Assembly: GCF_009826895.1 (NCBI RefSeq)
Contig: NZ_WUMV01000010.1
Location: 1 to 64,000, forward strand
Direction: 5' to 3'
DNA length: 64,000 bases
Source of the DNA: Stappia sediminis
GTDB taxonomy: Bacteria; Pseudomonadota; Alphaproteobacteria; Rhizobiales; Stappiaceae
Each line of letters begins with the position of its first letter. Position 1 is the first letter of the stretch. Made by a program: the position numbers and the translations under genes. Below the pieces are notes generated by a model. The model did no database searches. It saw only the letters and a program-made list of their open reading frames with translations, and had not been told where the DNA came from. Below are positions 17,528-26,155 of the stretch, one piece after another.

Positions 17528-17983
17528 ATGGGCGAAAGGGCAGCACCATTCCAGCGCGCGGAATTCTCCCTCTTCCGGCGCATTCCGACCCGGTGGATGG
17601 ACGTCGACATCTACGGCCACGTCAACAACGTGAACTACCTGAGTTTCTTCGACACCGCCGTAAACGGATGGCTGATCGAGGAAGGCGTGCTGTCACCGGC
17701 AACATCGCAAACGGTTTTCCTGGTCGTCGAGACCGCCTGCCAGTATTTCGCGGAGGTGAATTTTCCCGACACGGTCGACGCCGGTATTCGCGTCGCGCGC
17801 CTGGGGCGCTCTTCAGTTGCCTATGACATCGGACTTTTCCGCAATGACGAGACTAGCGCCTGCGCGCAAGGCCGTTTCGTTCACGTGCAGGTAGACGCGA
17901 AAAGCCGCCGTCCGGTGGAAATTACCGGTCGTCGCCGCGAACTGCTTGAAATAATTCGTATTTTTGAAGTTGATGAAGGCTGA
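17528..17983 (+). CDS. Hotdog-fold acyl-CoA thioesterase, YbgC/FcbC type
   Basis: A thioesterase of 151 aa. The start is ATG 17528, 7 nt after AGGAG; a TTG one codon earlier is less likely. The catalytic region is PTRWMDVDIYGHVNNVNYLSFF, with the Asp and the HVNN turn typical of 4-hydroxybenzoyl-CoA thioesterase relatives. It follows the iron alcohol dehydrogenase closely and probably shares its transcript, so the pair may act on one acyl-CoA or aldehyde pathway. The actual acyl substrate is unknown. Confidence 0.88.
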   Translation: MGERAAPFQRAEFSLFRRIPTRWMDVDIYGHVNNVNYLSFFDTAVNGWLIEEGVLSPATSQTVFLVVETACQYFAEVNFPDTVDAGIRVARLGRSSVAYDIGLFRNDETSACAQGRFVHVQVDAKSRRPVEITGRRRELLEIIRIFEVDEG

Positions 17984-18049
17984 AATTCAGCGGCCTGCAA
18001 TCGGCCCGCATGCCGGAAGCCAACAGAAAACCGACAGGTTATCCACAGG

Positions 18050-18529
18050 TTAACCGTGACTTTTCAACAGGCGCGCCTTGTCGCGCTCCCACTCGCGGCG
18101 CTTTTGTGTTTCGCGCTTGTCGTGGATCTTCTTGCCGCGCGCCAGAGCAAGCTCAAGCTTGGCCGTTCCCTTTTCGTTGAAATAGACCTTCAAGGGCACG
18201 AGCGTCTTGCCCTCCTTCTGCACGGCACCGGCAAGCTTGCCGATTTCGCGCTTGTGCATAAGGAGTTTGCGCGGGCGGCGCGTTTCGTGATTGAAGCGGT
18301 TCGCCTGCAGATATTCCGGAATATAGGCGTTGTAGAGCCATAGCTCTCCGCCTTTTTCCGCGGCATATGATTCCGCGATGTTCGAACGGCCCTGGCGAAG
18401 CGACTTCACCTCCGTTCCCTGAAGCTCGATACCGGCTTCAAAGGTCTGCTCGATCTCGTAATTGAAACGGGCCTTGCGATTTTCCGCGACGATCTTGCGT
18501 CCGGGATCGCTTCCACGCTTGGAACTCAT
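18050..18529 (-). CDS. smpB: SsrA-binding protein SmpB
   Basis: A 159-aa partner of tmRNA that carries SsrA into stalled ribosomes for trans-translation. The oligonucleotide-binding barrel is clear: [49 protein letters not shown] and [16 protein letters not shown]. The basic C-terminal tail ([23 protein letters not shown]) is also present. ATG 18529 has GGAAG 6 nt upstream; a TTG two codons earlier is an alternative. It lies 73 bp downstream of dapA in the same direction and is probably co-transcribed with it. The tmRNA gene itself is not in the window. Confidence 0.96.
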   Translation of the reverse strand: MSSKRGSDPGRKIVAENRKARFNYEIEQTFEAGIELQGTEVKSLRQGRSNIAESYAAEKGGELWLYNAYIPEYLQANRFNHETRRPRKLLMHKREIGKLAGAVQKEGKTLVPLKVYFNEKGTAKLELALARGKKIHDKRETQKRREWERDKARLLKSHG

Positions 18530-18602
18530 AACCAACTTCCAAAAACTGCGTCCGACGCGGGTTTGGCGCGCCGGACGGGCAGTCGTTTGCTGTTTTGCGC
18601 CT

Positions 18603-19481
18603 TCAGTTCAAAAGACCCGCGTGCTGCATGGCGGAGCGGATCGCGCCTTGCGTCTTTTCCGACACGGGCACGAGCGGCAAGCGCAGCTCGTTCTCCCCCT
18701 TGCCGATCAGCGAGAGCGCATATTTCACGCCCGTCGGGTTCGGCTCGATGAAGAGCGCATCGTGAAGCGGTGCGAGACGGTCCTGAATCGAGAGCGCCTT
18801 GGCGAAATCGCCGGCAAGGCACGCTTCCTGAAACTCAGAACACAGCGCCGGCGCGACATTGGCCGTGACCGAGATGCACCCCGTGCCGCCATGCGCATTG
18901 AAGCCGAGCGCGGTGATATCCTCACCGGAAAGCTGCACGAAATCCGGCCCGCAGGCCGCGCGCTGCTGGGTGACACGAGCCATGTTGGCCGTCGCATCCT
19001 TCACGCCCTTTACATTGCGGGTCGTCTTGAAGAGCTCCGCCATCGTTTCAGGCAGCATGTCGATCACCGAGCGGCCCGGGATGTTGTAGATGTAGATCGG
19101 AATCCCGACCGCGGCGTCGATTGCCTTGAAATGCGCGATCAGGCCGGCCTGGTTCGGCTTGTTGTAATAAGGGGTGACAACAAGGATACCATTCGCACCG
19201 ACCTTTTCCGCATGGCGGGCGAAATCGATGGCTTCCTCGGTATTGTTGGACCCGGCACCCGCCATGATCGGCACGCGGCCCGAAGCCGCCTCTATGCAAA
19301 GCTCGATGACGCGCTTGTGCTCATCATGGCTCAGGGTCGGGCTTTCGCCGGTCGTGCCGACCGGGACAAGCCCGTGCGAGCCCGATTTTATCTGCCAGTC
19401 CACGAAATCCTGGAAACCTTTCTCGTCCACTGCCCCGTCCCTGAACGGCGTGACGAGTGCGGGCATCGATCCCTTGAACAT
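18603..19481 (-). CDS. dapA: 4-hydroxy-tetrahydrodipicolinate synthase DapA
   Basis: This class I aldolase condenses pyruvate with aspartate semialdehyde, the first committed step of lysine and meso-diaminopimelate synthesis. At 292 aa it has the usual length when started at ATG 19481 (MFKGSMPAL), which has GAGGAA upstream. Family motifs are [14 protein letters not shown], the tyrosine block [23 protein letters not shown] and the Schiff-base lysine in [11 protein letters not shown]. The frame continues upstream of this start for ~330 bases without homology and should not be included. dapA and smpB run together; the promoter lies in the 228-bp divergent gap to the hydrolase. Confidence 0.96.
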   Translation of the reverse strand: MFKGSMPALVTPFRDGAVDEKGFQDFVDWQIKSGSHGLVPVGTTGESPTLSHDEHKRVIELCIEAASGRVPIMAGAGSNNTEEAIDFARHAEKVGANGILVVTPYYNKPNQAGLIAHFKAIDAAVGIPIYIYNIPGRSVIDMLPETMAELFKTTRNVKGVKDATANMARVTQQRAACGPDFVQLSGEDITALGFNAHGGTGCISVTANVAPALCSEFQEACLAGDFAKALSIQDRLAPLHDALFIEPNPTGVKYALSLIGKGENELRLPLVPVSEKTQGAIRSAMQHAGLLN

Positions 19482-19709
19482 CTGGGTTTTCCTCTTGGAT
19501 TTGCAGGATTGTCCGTAACCGGCATTACGGGATCGGCACAATAGTCGGCGAAGCAACCGGGAGCAACAAGGATGGGCGCATTTTCCGCGCGCTTGCGAAA
19601 GAAACGCTGCAGCTTTGGCAAAACGACACCGTCTGCCCGCAACGGATGGATCGCCCCGCCTGCTTCCCTCCTTTATCCTGACCGCAATGACACCGGGAGA
19701 TGACGACAA

Positions 19710-20579
19710 ATGGCGACCGACGAACAGCAAGGCTGGACCCTTCGCGAATGGCAGGGCAAGGACGGCCTGAAGCTGAGAGCGCGCGACTGGACAGCGACGA
19801 GGGAACAGCAAACCGTCCTCTGCCTTGCGGGATTGAGCCGCAATTCACGCGACTTCGACAGGTTGGCGGCCTTTCTGAACGCTCATGGCCTCCGGGTAAT
19901 CGCCATGGACTACCGAGGACGCGGGAGATCCGACCATGACCCGCAACAAGATTACGAGCTTGCATCGGAAAGCGAGGATATCCGGCTCGGCCTGGATGCG
20001 CTCGGCATCGACAACTTCTCGATCGTCGGCACATCGCGCGGTGGCATACACGCGATGGTGCTTGCCGCCACGCTGGCGGAGCGCGTCGAAGGTGTCGTTC
20101 TCAACGACATCGGGCCGAAGGTCGAATACCAGGGCCTTGCCCGCATCGCCGGTATCGTAGGCAGGAACATGCAAGAGCCTTCCTGGGAGGCTGCGGCAGC
20201 GCGCTTGAAACAAGCTTACGAAAGCAGCTTCACCAGCATGAGCGACGATGACTGGCGGGCATTCGCAAGCCAGCTTTACCGGGAAGCCGACGACGGCGTG
20301 AGGCTGGATTACGATCCCGCACTTGCAGTGGCGCTTGAAGACCTGACGCCCGATACGGTTCCGGATTTATGGCCGCTTTTCAATTCCTTACCTGAAATTC
20401 CTCTACTTATGATTCAGGGTGAGAACTCGGATATTCTGACCCGAAGAACAGTGGAGGAAGCACGCAGGGCGCGGCCCGGAATGAAAACGCTGACCGTTAC
20501 CGGCGAAGGACATGCGCCATTGCTCTGGGACACGGCCACCCAGCACGAAATCCTGTCATTTCTCAAGCAGCGAGCATGA
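19710..20579 (+). CDS. Alpha/beta hydrolase
   Basis: A single-domain alpha/beta hydrolase of 289 aa. The nucleophile elbow is GTSRGG (Ser of [11 protein letters not shown]), and the oxyanion and His regions are [13 protein letters not shown] and [10 protein letters not shown]. The acid is probably the Asp of [18 protein letters not shown] is typical of esterases or C-C bond hydrolases of the MhpC/PcaD-like branch. There is no signal peptide, so it acts in the cytoplasm. It stands alone, divergent from dapA, and nothing nearby hints at the substrate. GGGAG lies 10 nt before the ATG. Confidence 0.9.
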   Translation: MATDEQQGWTLREWQGKDGLKLRARDWTATREQQTVLCLAGLSRNSRDFDRLAAFLNAHGLRVIAMDYRGRGRSDHDPQQDYELASESEDIRLGLDALGIDNFSIVGTSRGGIHAMVLAATLAERVEGVVLNDIGPKVEYQGLARIAGIVGRNMQEPSWEAAAARLKQAYESSFTSMSDDDWRAFASQLYREADDGVRLDYDPALAVALEDLTPDTVPDLWPLFNSLPEIPLLMIQGENSDILTRRTVEEARRARPGMKTLTVTGEGHAPLLWDTATQHEILSFLKQRA

Positions 20580-20594
20580 GCTCGGACATGACAA

Positions 20595-20623
20595 GAAAAA
20601 AGCCCGGCGGTTTCCCGCCGGGC
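20595..20623 (-). terminator. Rho-independent terminator of porin 1
   Basis: GCCCGGCGG (20602-20610), loop tttc, CCGCCGGGC (20615-20623). On the minus strand it is followed by a run of T (complement of 20595-20600). The stem and loop are identical to those behind porin 2. It also faces the end of the plus-strand hydrolase and may serve both. Confidence 0.93.
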
Positions 20624-20649
20624 CTTGATCAAATCCTGCAAGGATATGA

Positions 20650-21933
20650 TTAGAACGTGCGCTGCACGCGGATGACCGCCGAGATCTGGTCCTTGTCGCC
20701 AGCACCAGAGCTGTAATCCTGGTTGGAATACTCAAGTTCCGCACCGATATCGAGACCGGCGACCGGATGCCAGACCAGGTTACCCTGAACGTTCCATTCG
20801 GAAAGATCCGGGATCACGAAACCGTGGTCGTAGTCGAGATAGCTGGCCGACAGCGAGGTCGAGAACTCCGGCACCCAGTAGTGGGTGAAGCCGGCGCCGA
20901 TCGCCCAGGCCTTGGTCGTCTTGAGATCGCTCGTGAACGGATTCACAACCGCATCGTAGTAGATGCCGTTGCCGGCGGCAGCGTAGTTGGCAGCACCGTC
21001 CGAGTACGAGCCCTGGAACGAGAAGCTGTCGCCCGGAGCAAGCATCGGCAGGTTGATGGTCACGCCTGCGCCGATGGCCCAGCCGAGCTCGTCATCCACA
21101 CCGTAACCAACGATCTGGTTGTCGGTGTAGACCTGATGCAGGGCACCCATGATCTGGGCGGAACCCCAGCCCTGGTCGACGCGAAGGTTCGCGACGAAGT
21201 CAGGCATGCGGTGACCGCCGTAACCGTTGGAGACATTCAAACCGACGACCGTACTGTTGGCCGTCACGAACGTAAGCGAGCTGTTCGGATAAATGGCGTT
21301 ACCCGAACCGATAGCCGTCGTCGAAAGCGCAGCAATGCCAGCCCGGCGGTCGGTTCCATCTTCCACGGACGCCGAAACCGAGAAGCCGTTGCCAAAGGCG
21401 AAGGTGTAACCGAAGAGGTTCACCGAGCCGTTATCGGCAAAGCCCTGGTTCTGGATCGCTCCCCAGGCATCGCCCGTGTAGAAGTCGTAGAAGGACGCCG
21501 CGCGACCAGCCGTCAGTCCGCCGAACTGGATGAACGCCTTGTCGATGGTCGTCGCATCCGGACCCGGTGAGGTGTTGGTCCAGTACATTTCCAGGTAGGT
21601 ACGAAGCAAGCCGTACTCGGTATTGGTGCGCGAATCGAACCGTGCGTAGCCACGAGCGCGGAATGCGGTGCTGACGTCCGCGTCCTGGTCCCATGCGCTC
21701 AGATTGTGGTTGCCGGAATCGCCGAAGTCATTGATGCGGAGTTCCGTACGGATACGGCCGCCGATGCGCAGGCAGGTTTCGGTGCCCGGAATGTAGAAGA
21801 AGCCGGTGCCGAAAGCGTCGCAGATGCGGACGTAATCGACGGGCTCCGGAGCCACCGGAAGATCGGCAGCCTGAGCACCAGTTGCAGCGAGAGCAGCTGC
21901 GGAAGCACCAAGCAGAATGCTCTTAATTTTCAT
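20650..21933 (-). CDS. Outer-membrane porin 1 (Omp2b/RopA family)
   Basis: A 16-stranded alphaproteobacterial porin of 427 aa, with a signal peptide (residues 1-22, ending GAQA) and the family opening ADLPVAPEPVDYVRICDAFG. Two cysteines (RICDAFG, ETCLRIGG) near the N-terminus are characteristic. The C-terminus ends in Phe (RVQRTF), the outer-membrane insertion signal. GAGG lies 7 nt before the ATG. A tandem paralogue at 22288-23613 is nearly identical at both ends; differences cluster around residues 120-130 and 195-235, presumably surface loops. These porins provide general diffusion of small hydrophilic solutes. Confidence 0.95.
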   Translation of the reverse strand: MKIKSILLGASAAALAATGAQAADLPVAPEPVDYVRICDAFGTGFFYIPGTETCLRIGGRIRTELRINDFGDSGNHNLSAWDQDADVSTAFRARGYARFDSRTNTEYGLLRTYLEMYWTNTSPGPDATTIDKAFIQFGGLTAGRAASFYDFYTGDAWGAIQNQGFADNGSVNLFGYTFAFGNGFSVSASVEDGTDRRAGIAALSTTAIGSGNAIYPNSSLTFVTANSTVVGLNVSNGYGGHRMPDFVANLRVDQGWGSAQIMGALHQVYTDNQIVGYGVDDELGWAIGAGVTINLPMLAPGDSFSFQGSYSDGAANYAAAGNGIYYDAVVNPFTSDLKTTKAWAIGAGFTHYWVPEFSTSLSASYLDYDHGFVIPDLSEWNVQGNLVWHPVAGLDIGAELEYSNQDYSSGAGDKDQISAVIRVQRTF

Positions 21934-22230
21934 GTCCTGACCTCACATAATCGCAGAAGCGCATCAGTTGATTCCGCAGAGTTATTTTCTACCTACTCGC
22001 TGCTCACCGAGGCTTCAATTCGATATTTTTCGCTTCACGGCTTTCATTCCCGAAAGTGACGCAAATGCCACATATGTGATCAGGACAAATACATACAGAT
22101 TTATTCTGACCTTTGAAACTGAACTAAATTTCCACTTGAAGTAAGTCCGATATTTATACAATTTTACTCTAGTAGAATTATATATTTCTGCTCAAATTAC
22201 TTTAATGACGGACTGCAATTAAAAGTCGAC
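21934..22230. other. AT-rich leader and promoter region of porin 1
   Basis: This ~300-bp stretch is markedly AT-rich (especially 22080-22200), unlike the neighbouring coding DNA. It must contain the porin 1 promoter and probably a long 5' untranslated region. No gene is visible. No unambiguous hexamers were picked, and no clear repeat was found. Confidence 0.5.
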
Positions 22231-22261
22231 AAAAGAAAAGCCCGGCGGTTTCCCGCCGGGC
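22231..22261 (-). terminator. Rho-independent terminator of porin 2
   Basis: GCCCGGCGG (22240-22248), loop tttc, CCGCCGGGC (22253-22261), followed on the minus strand by CTTTTCTTTT (22231-22239). Same stem and loop as the porin 1 terminator, so the duplication included it. It insulates the two porin genes from each other. Confidence 0.93.
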
Positions 22262-22287
22262 TTTCACCAAATCCTGAAAGGACCTGA

Positions 22288-23613
22288 TTAGAACGTGCGC
22301 TGGACGCGGATGATCGCGGAGATCGCGTCCTTGTCGCCTGCACCCGAGCTGTAATCCTGGTTGGAGTACTCAAGCTCGGCACCGATATCGAGACCGGCGA
22401 CCGGGTGCCAGACCAGGTTACCCTGAACGTTCCATTCGGAAAGATCCGGGATGAAGTACCCATGGTCGTAGTCGAGGTAGCTGGCCGACAGCGAGGTCGA
22501 GAACTCCGGCACCCAGTAGTGAGTGAAGCCGGCGCCGATCGCCCAAGCCTTGGTCTTCTTGAGATCGCCCGTGAACGGATTCACAACCGCATCGGCGTAG
22601 ATACCGTTGCCGGCGGCCGCGTAGTTGGCAGCACCGTCCGAGTACGACCCCTGGAACGAGAAGCTGTCGCCCGGAGCAAGCATCGGCAGGTTGATGGTCA
22701 CGCCAGCGCCGATCGCCCAGCCAAGCTCATCATCCACACCGAAGCCGACAATCGCGTTGTCGGTGTAGACCTGATGCAGGGCACCCATGATCTGGGCAGA
22801 ACCCCAGCCCTGATCGACGCGAAGGTTCGCGACGAAGTCGGGCATGCGGTGACCGCCGTAACCATTGGTGACGTTGACCGGATAGGTCACGCCGCCAGTA
22901 GTCACGTAGGTGAGCGTGCTGGCCGGCCAGACCGCATTACCCGAGGTAGCAGGAGCAGTACCGCCACCAGTGGTAGCAACGGTCGCCAAGGACGGATAGA
23001 GGATGCCGGCACGACGGTCGGTTCCATCTTCCACGGACGCCGAAACCGAGAAGCCGTTGCCGAAGGCGAAGGTGTAACCGAAGAGGTTGACCGAGCCGTT
23101 ATCGGCAAAGCCCTGGTTGAAGACCGAGCCCCAGGCATCACCCGTGTAGAAGTCGTAGAACGACGCTGCACGACCGGCCGTCAGGCCACCGAACTGGATG
23201 AACGCCTTGTCGATGGTGGTGCTGTCACCAGCCGGCGTGGCACCGGACGTGGTGTTGGTCCAGTACATTTCCAGGTAAGTGCGCAGCAGGCCATACTCGG
23301 TGTTGGTACGCGAGTCGAAACGGGCGTAGCCACGAGCACGGAAAGCAACACCAACATCAGAGTCCTGGTCCCAGGCGCTCAGGTCGTGGTTGCCGGAATC
23401 GCCGAAGTCGTTGAAACGAACTTCAGTACGGATACGGCCACCGATGCGCAGGCAGGTTTCGGTGCCCGGGATGTAGAAGAAGCCGGTGCCGAAAGCGTCG
23501 CAGATGCGAACGTAATCGACGGGCTCCGGAGCTACCGGAAGATCGGCAGCCTGAGCGCCAGTTGCAGCGAGAGCAGCTGCAGAAGCGCCGAGCAGAATGC
23601 TCTTAATTTTCAT
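22288..23613 (-). CDS. Outer-membrane porin 2 (Omp2b/RopA family)
   Basis: A tandem paralogue of porin 1, 441 aa, with the same signal peptide and N-terminal ~60 residues and an almost identical C-terminal ~200 residues ending RVQRTF. The differing parts are a short insert (TSGATPAGDSTT, near residue 125) and a longer loop, rich in Thr, Gly and Ala, around residues 195-240. Such loops normally face outside and meet phages, antibodies or substrates. Nucleotide identity of the flanks, including terminator and start region, suggests recent duplication or ongoing gene conversion. Which copy is expressed under which condition is unknown. Confidence 0.95.
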   Translation of the reverse strand: MKIKSILLGASAAALAATGAQAADLPVAPEPVDYVRICDAFGTGFFYIPGTETCLRIGGRIRTEVRFNDFGDSGNHDLSAWDQDSDVGVAFRARGYARFDSRTNTEYGLLRTYLEMYWTNTTSGATPAGDSTTIDKAFIQFGGLTAGRAASFYDFYTGDAWGSVFNQGFADNGSVNLFGYTFAFGNGFSVSASVEDGTDRRAGILYPSLATVATTGGGTAPATSGNAVWPASTLTYVTTGGVTYPVNVTNGYGGHRMPDFVANLRVDQGWGSAQIMGALHQVYTDNAIVGFGVDDELGWAIGAGVTINLPMLAPGDSFSFQGSYSDGAANYAAAGNGIYADAVVNPFTGDLKKTKAWAIGAGFTHYWVPEFSTSLSASYLDYDHGYFIPDLSEWNVQGNLVWHPVAGLDIGAELEYSNQDYSSGAGDKDAISAIIRVQRTF

Positions 23614-24024
23614 GTCCTGACCTCCAAATCAGTCAATCATGGAGCCTGGTGTGCGCTTGCACGAATGAGTTCCAGAACTCCGTCCCCGCGAATTTCCTCT
23701 GAACCCTACCGACCGGAGGTTGGACGTCCGTGGCAGGCAAATCAGATGCGGCATCGCTGCCGCTCGCAAGATCGACCATACGCAACGGGAGCTTCTGTTC
23801 AACTGCGGAATGGCCTTCGAAAGGCTCTCACGGCTCTTTCAAATCTTGGTGTTGCACCAAAGTCACGAAACGGGAGGTCAGATTTAAGAACCTGTTTAGA
23901 ATTGGGGCTCTTTTCGGGTCCAACACCTGTTGAAAGGTTGCCACAAAGACCTTCCGCAGGGGGAATCACGACCGCGATTCCGACTCGTCCAACTTCATCC
24001 ACAGGGCAGGGCGAATCCGATTCT
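23614..24024. other. 411-bp intergenic region upstream of porin 2
   Basis: No gene is visible. The region contains the porin 2 promoter and the 3' end of the pbpC transcript. A short inverted repeat TTGGTG-ttg-CACCAA lies at 23846-23860. It does not resemble the AT-rich porin 1 leader beyond the last ~20 bases, so the two porins are probably regulated differently. Confidence 0.4.
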
Positions 24025-26151
24025 TCACCTGAGATCGACGCTGACGCGGGCCGACCCGCCATGCGCGTCGACAACCGCGATGGTGGAACGCCCGGGCCCG
24101 TCCGGCATCCAGACAAGGGACTTTCCACGCCCCCCTTGCGAGACCGGACGGCCGTTCGCATACCATGCGAAGGGCGGCGTGCCGCGCCGAAGCTTGACGA
24201 CAAGGGGGGCAGCGGCCCCGCCCTTCTCCATGCCAAGGTCCAGCAGCGCGCCTTCGGGAGGAAATGCGATTTCCGGCCCGTACCCGCGCTCTATCGTGCT
24301 TTTGCGCCCACCCACGCGCGCATACTTGAGCGGAGGCGGAAGCAATTGCGCATGCGCGGTCAATACGCCCGCGGGCTTTTTGGCAAGCGGGTAACGCTCC
24401 GGCCCGAGCCTTTGAAACGCTTCGGAGAGAATGGGCGCAGCCGTCCCGTATCCCGTAATCGCGGAAATGGGCGTGCCGTCCGCGCGCCCCGCCCAGACCG
24501 CGACAACGTGGCGGCCGTCAAAGCCGACCGCCCATGCATCACGATGGCCATAGGACGTACCGGTCTTGTAGGCGATTCCCTCTGCCGGCGCGTTTCGCGG
24601 CGCGGGCATTCCGCTGAGGATATCGCCGACATACCAGGCGGCCACCGCGTCAAGCACCCTTCGCCCCCCGGACGATCGAGGGTGTTCCGCGTCGCGTTCG
24701 AAGAGGTCGACCGCACGTCCTTCGTTGGCTATCGCGGCATAAAGTTCAGCAAGATCCCACAAGCTGACGCCAAGCCCGCCAAGGGCAAGCGCAAGCCCCG
24801 GCGCCTCTTCGCGCGCAAACTGCACGTGAACGCCGGCCAGACGCAGGCGGCTCAAGAGCACGGGCGAGCCAACCGCCTCAAGAAGCTTCACCGCCGGAAT
24901 GTTGAGGGAATGCTGCAAGGCCTCGCGCACCGTGACGGTGCCCTGGAACGTCCGGTCGAAATTCGTCGGGCTGTATCCATTCACGGACGATGGGCGGTCT
25001 TCGACAAAACTTTCGGGATGAGCGATCCCCTCCTCGAAGGCGAGACCATATATGAGCGGCTTCAAGGTGGAGCCCGGCGAGCGGACCGCCTTGGCCATGT
25101 CCACATGCCCGCGGCGGCGTTCGTCCAGAAGCCCGGCCGAGCCGACGCGTGCCAGCACTTCGCCGCTCGTATGATCCGCGACGAGGATCGCCACCGAAGC
25201 ATTCCGCCCAAGTCCGGCGGCACGGCGCTTCGCCAGATTTTCAAGCGACGCCTGCAGGCGGGCATCTATCGTCAGCCGCACGACCGCCGACGCCGGCTCA
25301 TGCAGGATGGCTTCGCGCGCGGCATGGGCGGCAAGCAGCGGAACGTCGCGGCGGCGCGAGGGCACCGGATCACGCTTTGCGGCCGCTGCTTCCCCTGCCC
25401 CCAGCACGCCTGCCGCCACCATCCTGTCGATCACGCGATCGCGCGCGAACCTCGCCGCCTCGCGGTGCCTGTCGGGCCGGCGCGCTTCCGGAGATTGTGG
25501 CAAGGCAACGAGAAGTGCAGCTTCTGCCGCCGTCAGCCGGGCGGGCTCCTTGCCAAGCCATGCCAGACTTGCCGCGCGAACACCTTCTATATTGCCGCCG
25601 TAAGGCGCACGCAGAAGATAAAGTGACAGGATCTCGTCCTTGGTGAGCGTTCGTTCAAGCGCCAGCGCATCGACGATCTGCTCAAGCTTGGCGGTGAGCG
25701 TACGCGTCGGCTTCTCCTTTAGCAGGCGCGCGACCTGCATCGTCAGCGTCGACCCGCCCGAAACGATACCGCCATTGCGGGCAGCCTGTACCGCGGCACG
25801 GGCAAGCGCGCGGGCATCCACTCCGGCATGCGCATCGAACCGGCGATCCTCATAGGCCTTCAGCATGGCGAGATAGCGCGAATCGACGTCGCCAGGCGCG
25901 ACTGGCAGGCGCCATTTATCGTCGCTCGTCTGAAAGGCGCGCAAAAGCACGCCGTTACGGTCCAGCACATTGCGGGAGACGGCAATCTCTCCGGCATCAC
26001 CCAGAGGATCGGCTTTCCCGACCTGAGCCGCCAGCCAGGCACCGCAACCGAGCACCACGATCAAACAAAGACCGAGCCCGGCCACAGCCAGGGCCAAATA
26101 ACGCCCCCAGCCCGCCCTTCGCGACGAATCCACAGCCCGGCCCTTTGCCAT
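24025..26151 (-). CDS. pbpC: Penicillin-binding protein 1C
   Basis: A bifunctional class A penicillin-binding protein of 708 aa. An N-terminal membrane helix (~18-42) anchors it with the catalytic part in the periplasm. The GT51 glycosyltransferase domain has the motifs EDRRFDAHAGVD and GGSTLTMQVARLL. The transpeptidase domain has SxxK as SPGSTLKPL, SLN as HSLNIPAVK, and KTGTSYGHRD. A PbpC-type C-terminal domain (~620-708) follows. It overlaps the control region of the macroglobulin gene upstream: only 4 bp separate them, so they are one operon. In other proteobacteria PBP1C and YfhM-type macroglobulins are also paired, which suggests wall repair plus trapping of attacking proteases. Confidence 0.95.
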   Translation of the reverse strand: MAKGRAVDSSRRAGWGRYLALAVAGLGLCLIVVLGCGAWLAAQVGKADPLGDAGEIAVSRNVLDRNGVLLRAFQTSDDKWRLPVAPGDVDSRYLAMLKAYEDRRFDAHAGVDARALARAAVQAARNGGIVSGGSTLTMQVARLLKEKPTRTLTAKLEQIVDALALERTLTKDEILSLYLLRAPYGGNIEGVRAASLAWLGKEPARLTAAEAALLVALPQSPEARRPDRHREAARFARDRVIDRMVAAGVLGAGEAAAAKRDPVPSRRRDVPLLAAHAAREAILHEPASAVVRLTIDARLQASLENLAKRRAAGLGRNASVAILVADHTSGEVLARVGSAGLLDERRRGHVDMAKAVRSPGSTLKPLIYGLAFEEGIAHPESFVEDRPSSVNGYSPTNFDRTFQGTVTVREALQHSLNIPAVKLLEAVGSPVLLSRLRLAGVHVQFAREEAPGLALALGGLGVSLWDLAELYAAIANEGRAVDLFERDAEHPRSSGGRRVLDAVAAWYVGDILSGMPAPRNAPAEGIAYKTGTSYGHRDAWAVGFDGRHVVAVWAGRADGTPISAITGYGTAAPILSEAFQRLGPERYPLAKKPAGVLTAHAQLLPPPLKYARVGGRKSTIERGYGPEIAFPPEGALLDLGMEKGGAAAPLVVKLRRGTPPFAWYANGRPVSQGGRGKSLVWMPDGPGRSTIAVVDAHGGSARVSVDLR

Positions 26152-26155
26152 CGCC

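Noticed and set aside
18039-18047. Perfect DnaA box TTATCCACA next to the end of smpB
   Set aside because: A single 9-mer is expected by chance about once in two windows of this size; no further boxes, AT-rich unwinding element or origin genes nearby.
22405-25626. Very long plus-strand open frame (~1,070 codons) opposite porin 2 and pbpC
   Set aside because: It runs antisense through two clearly homologous genes and their gap; it is a shadow of GC-rich codon use, with no motif or start site of its own.
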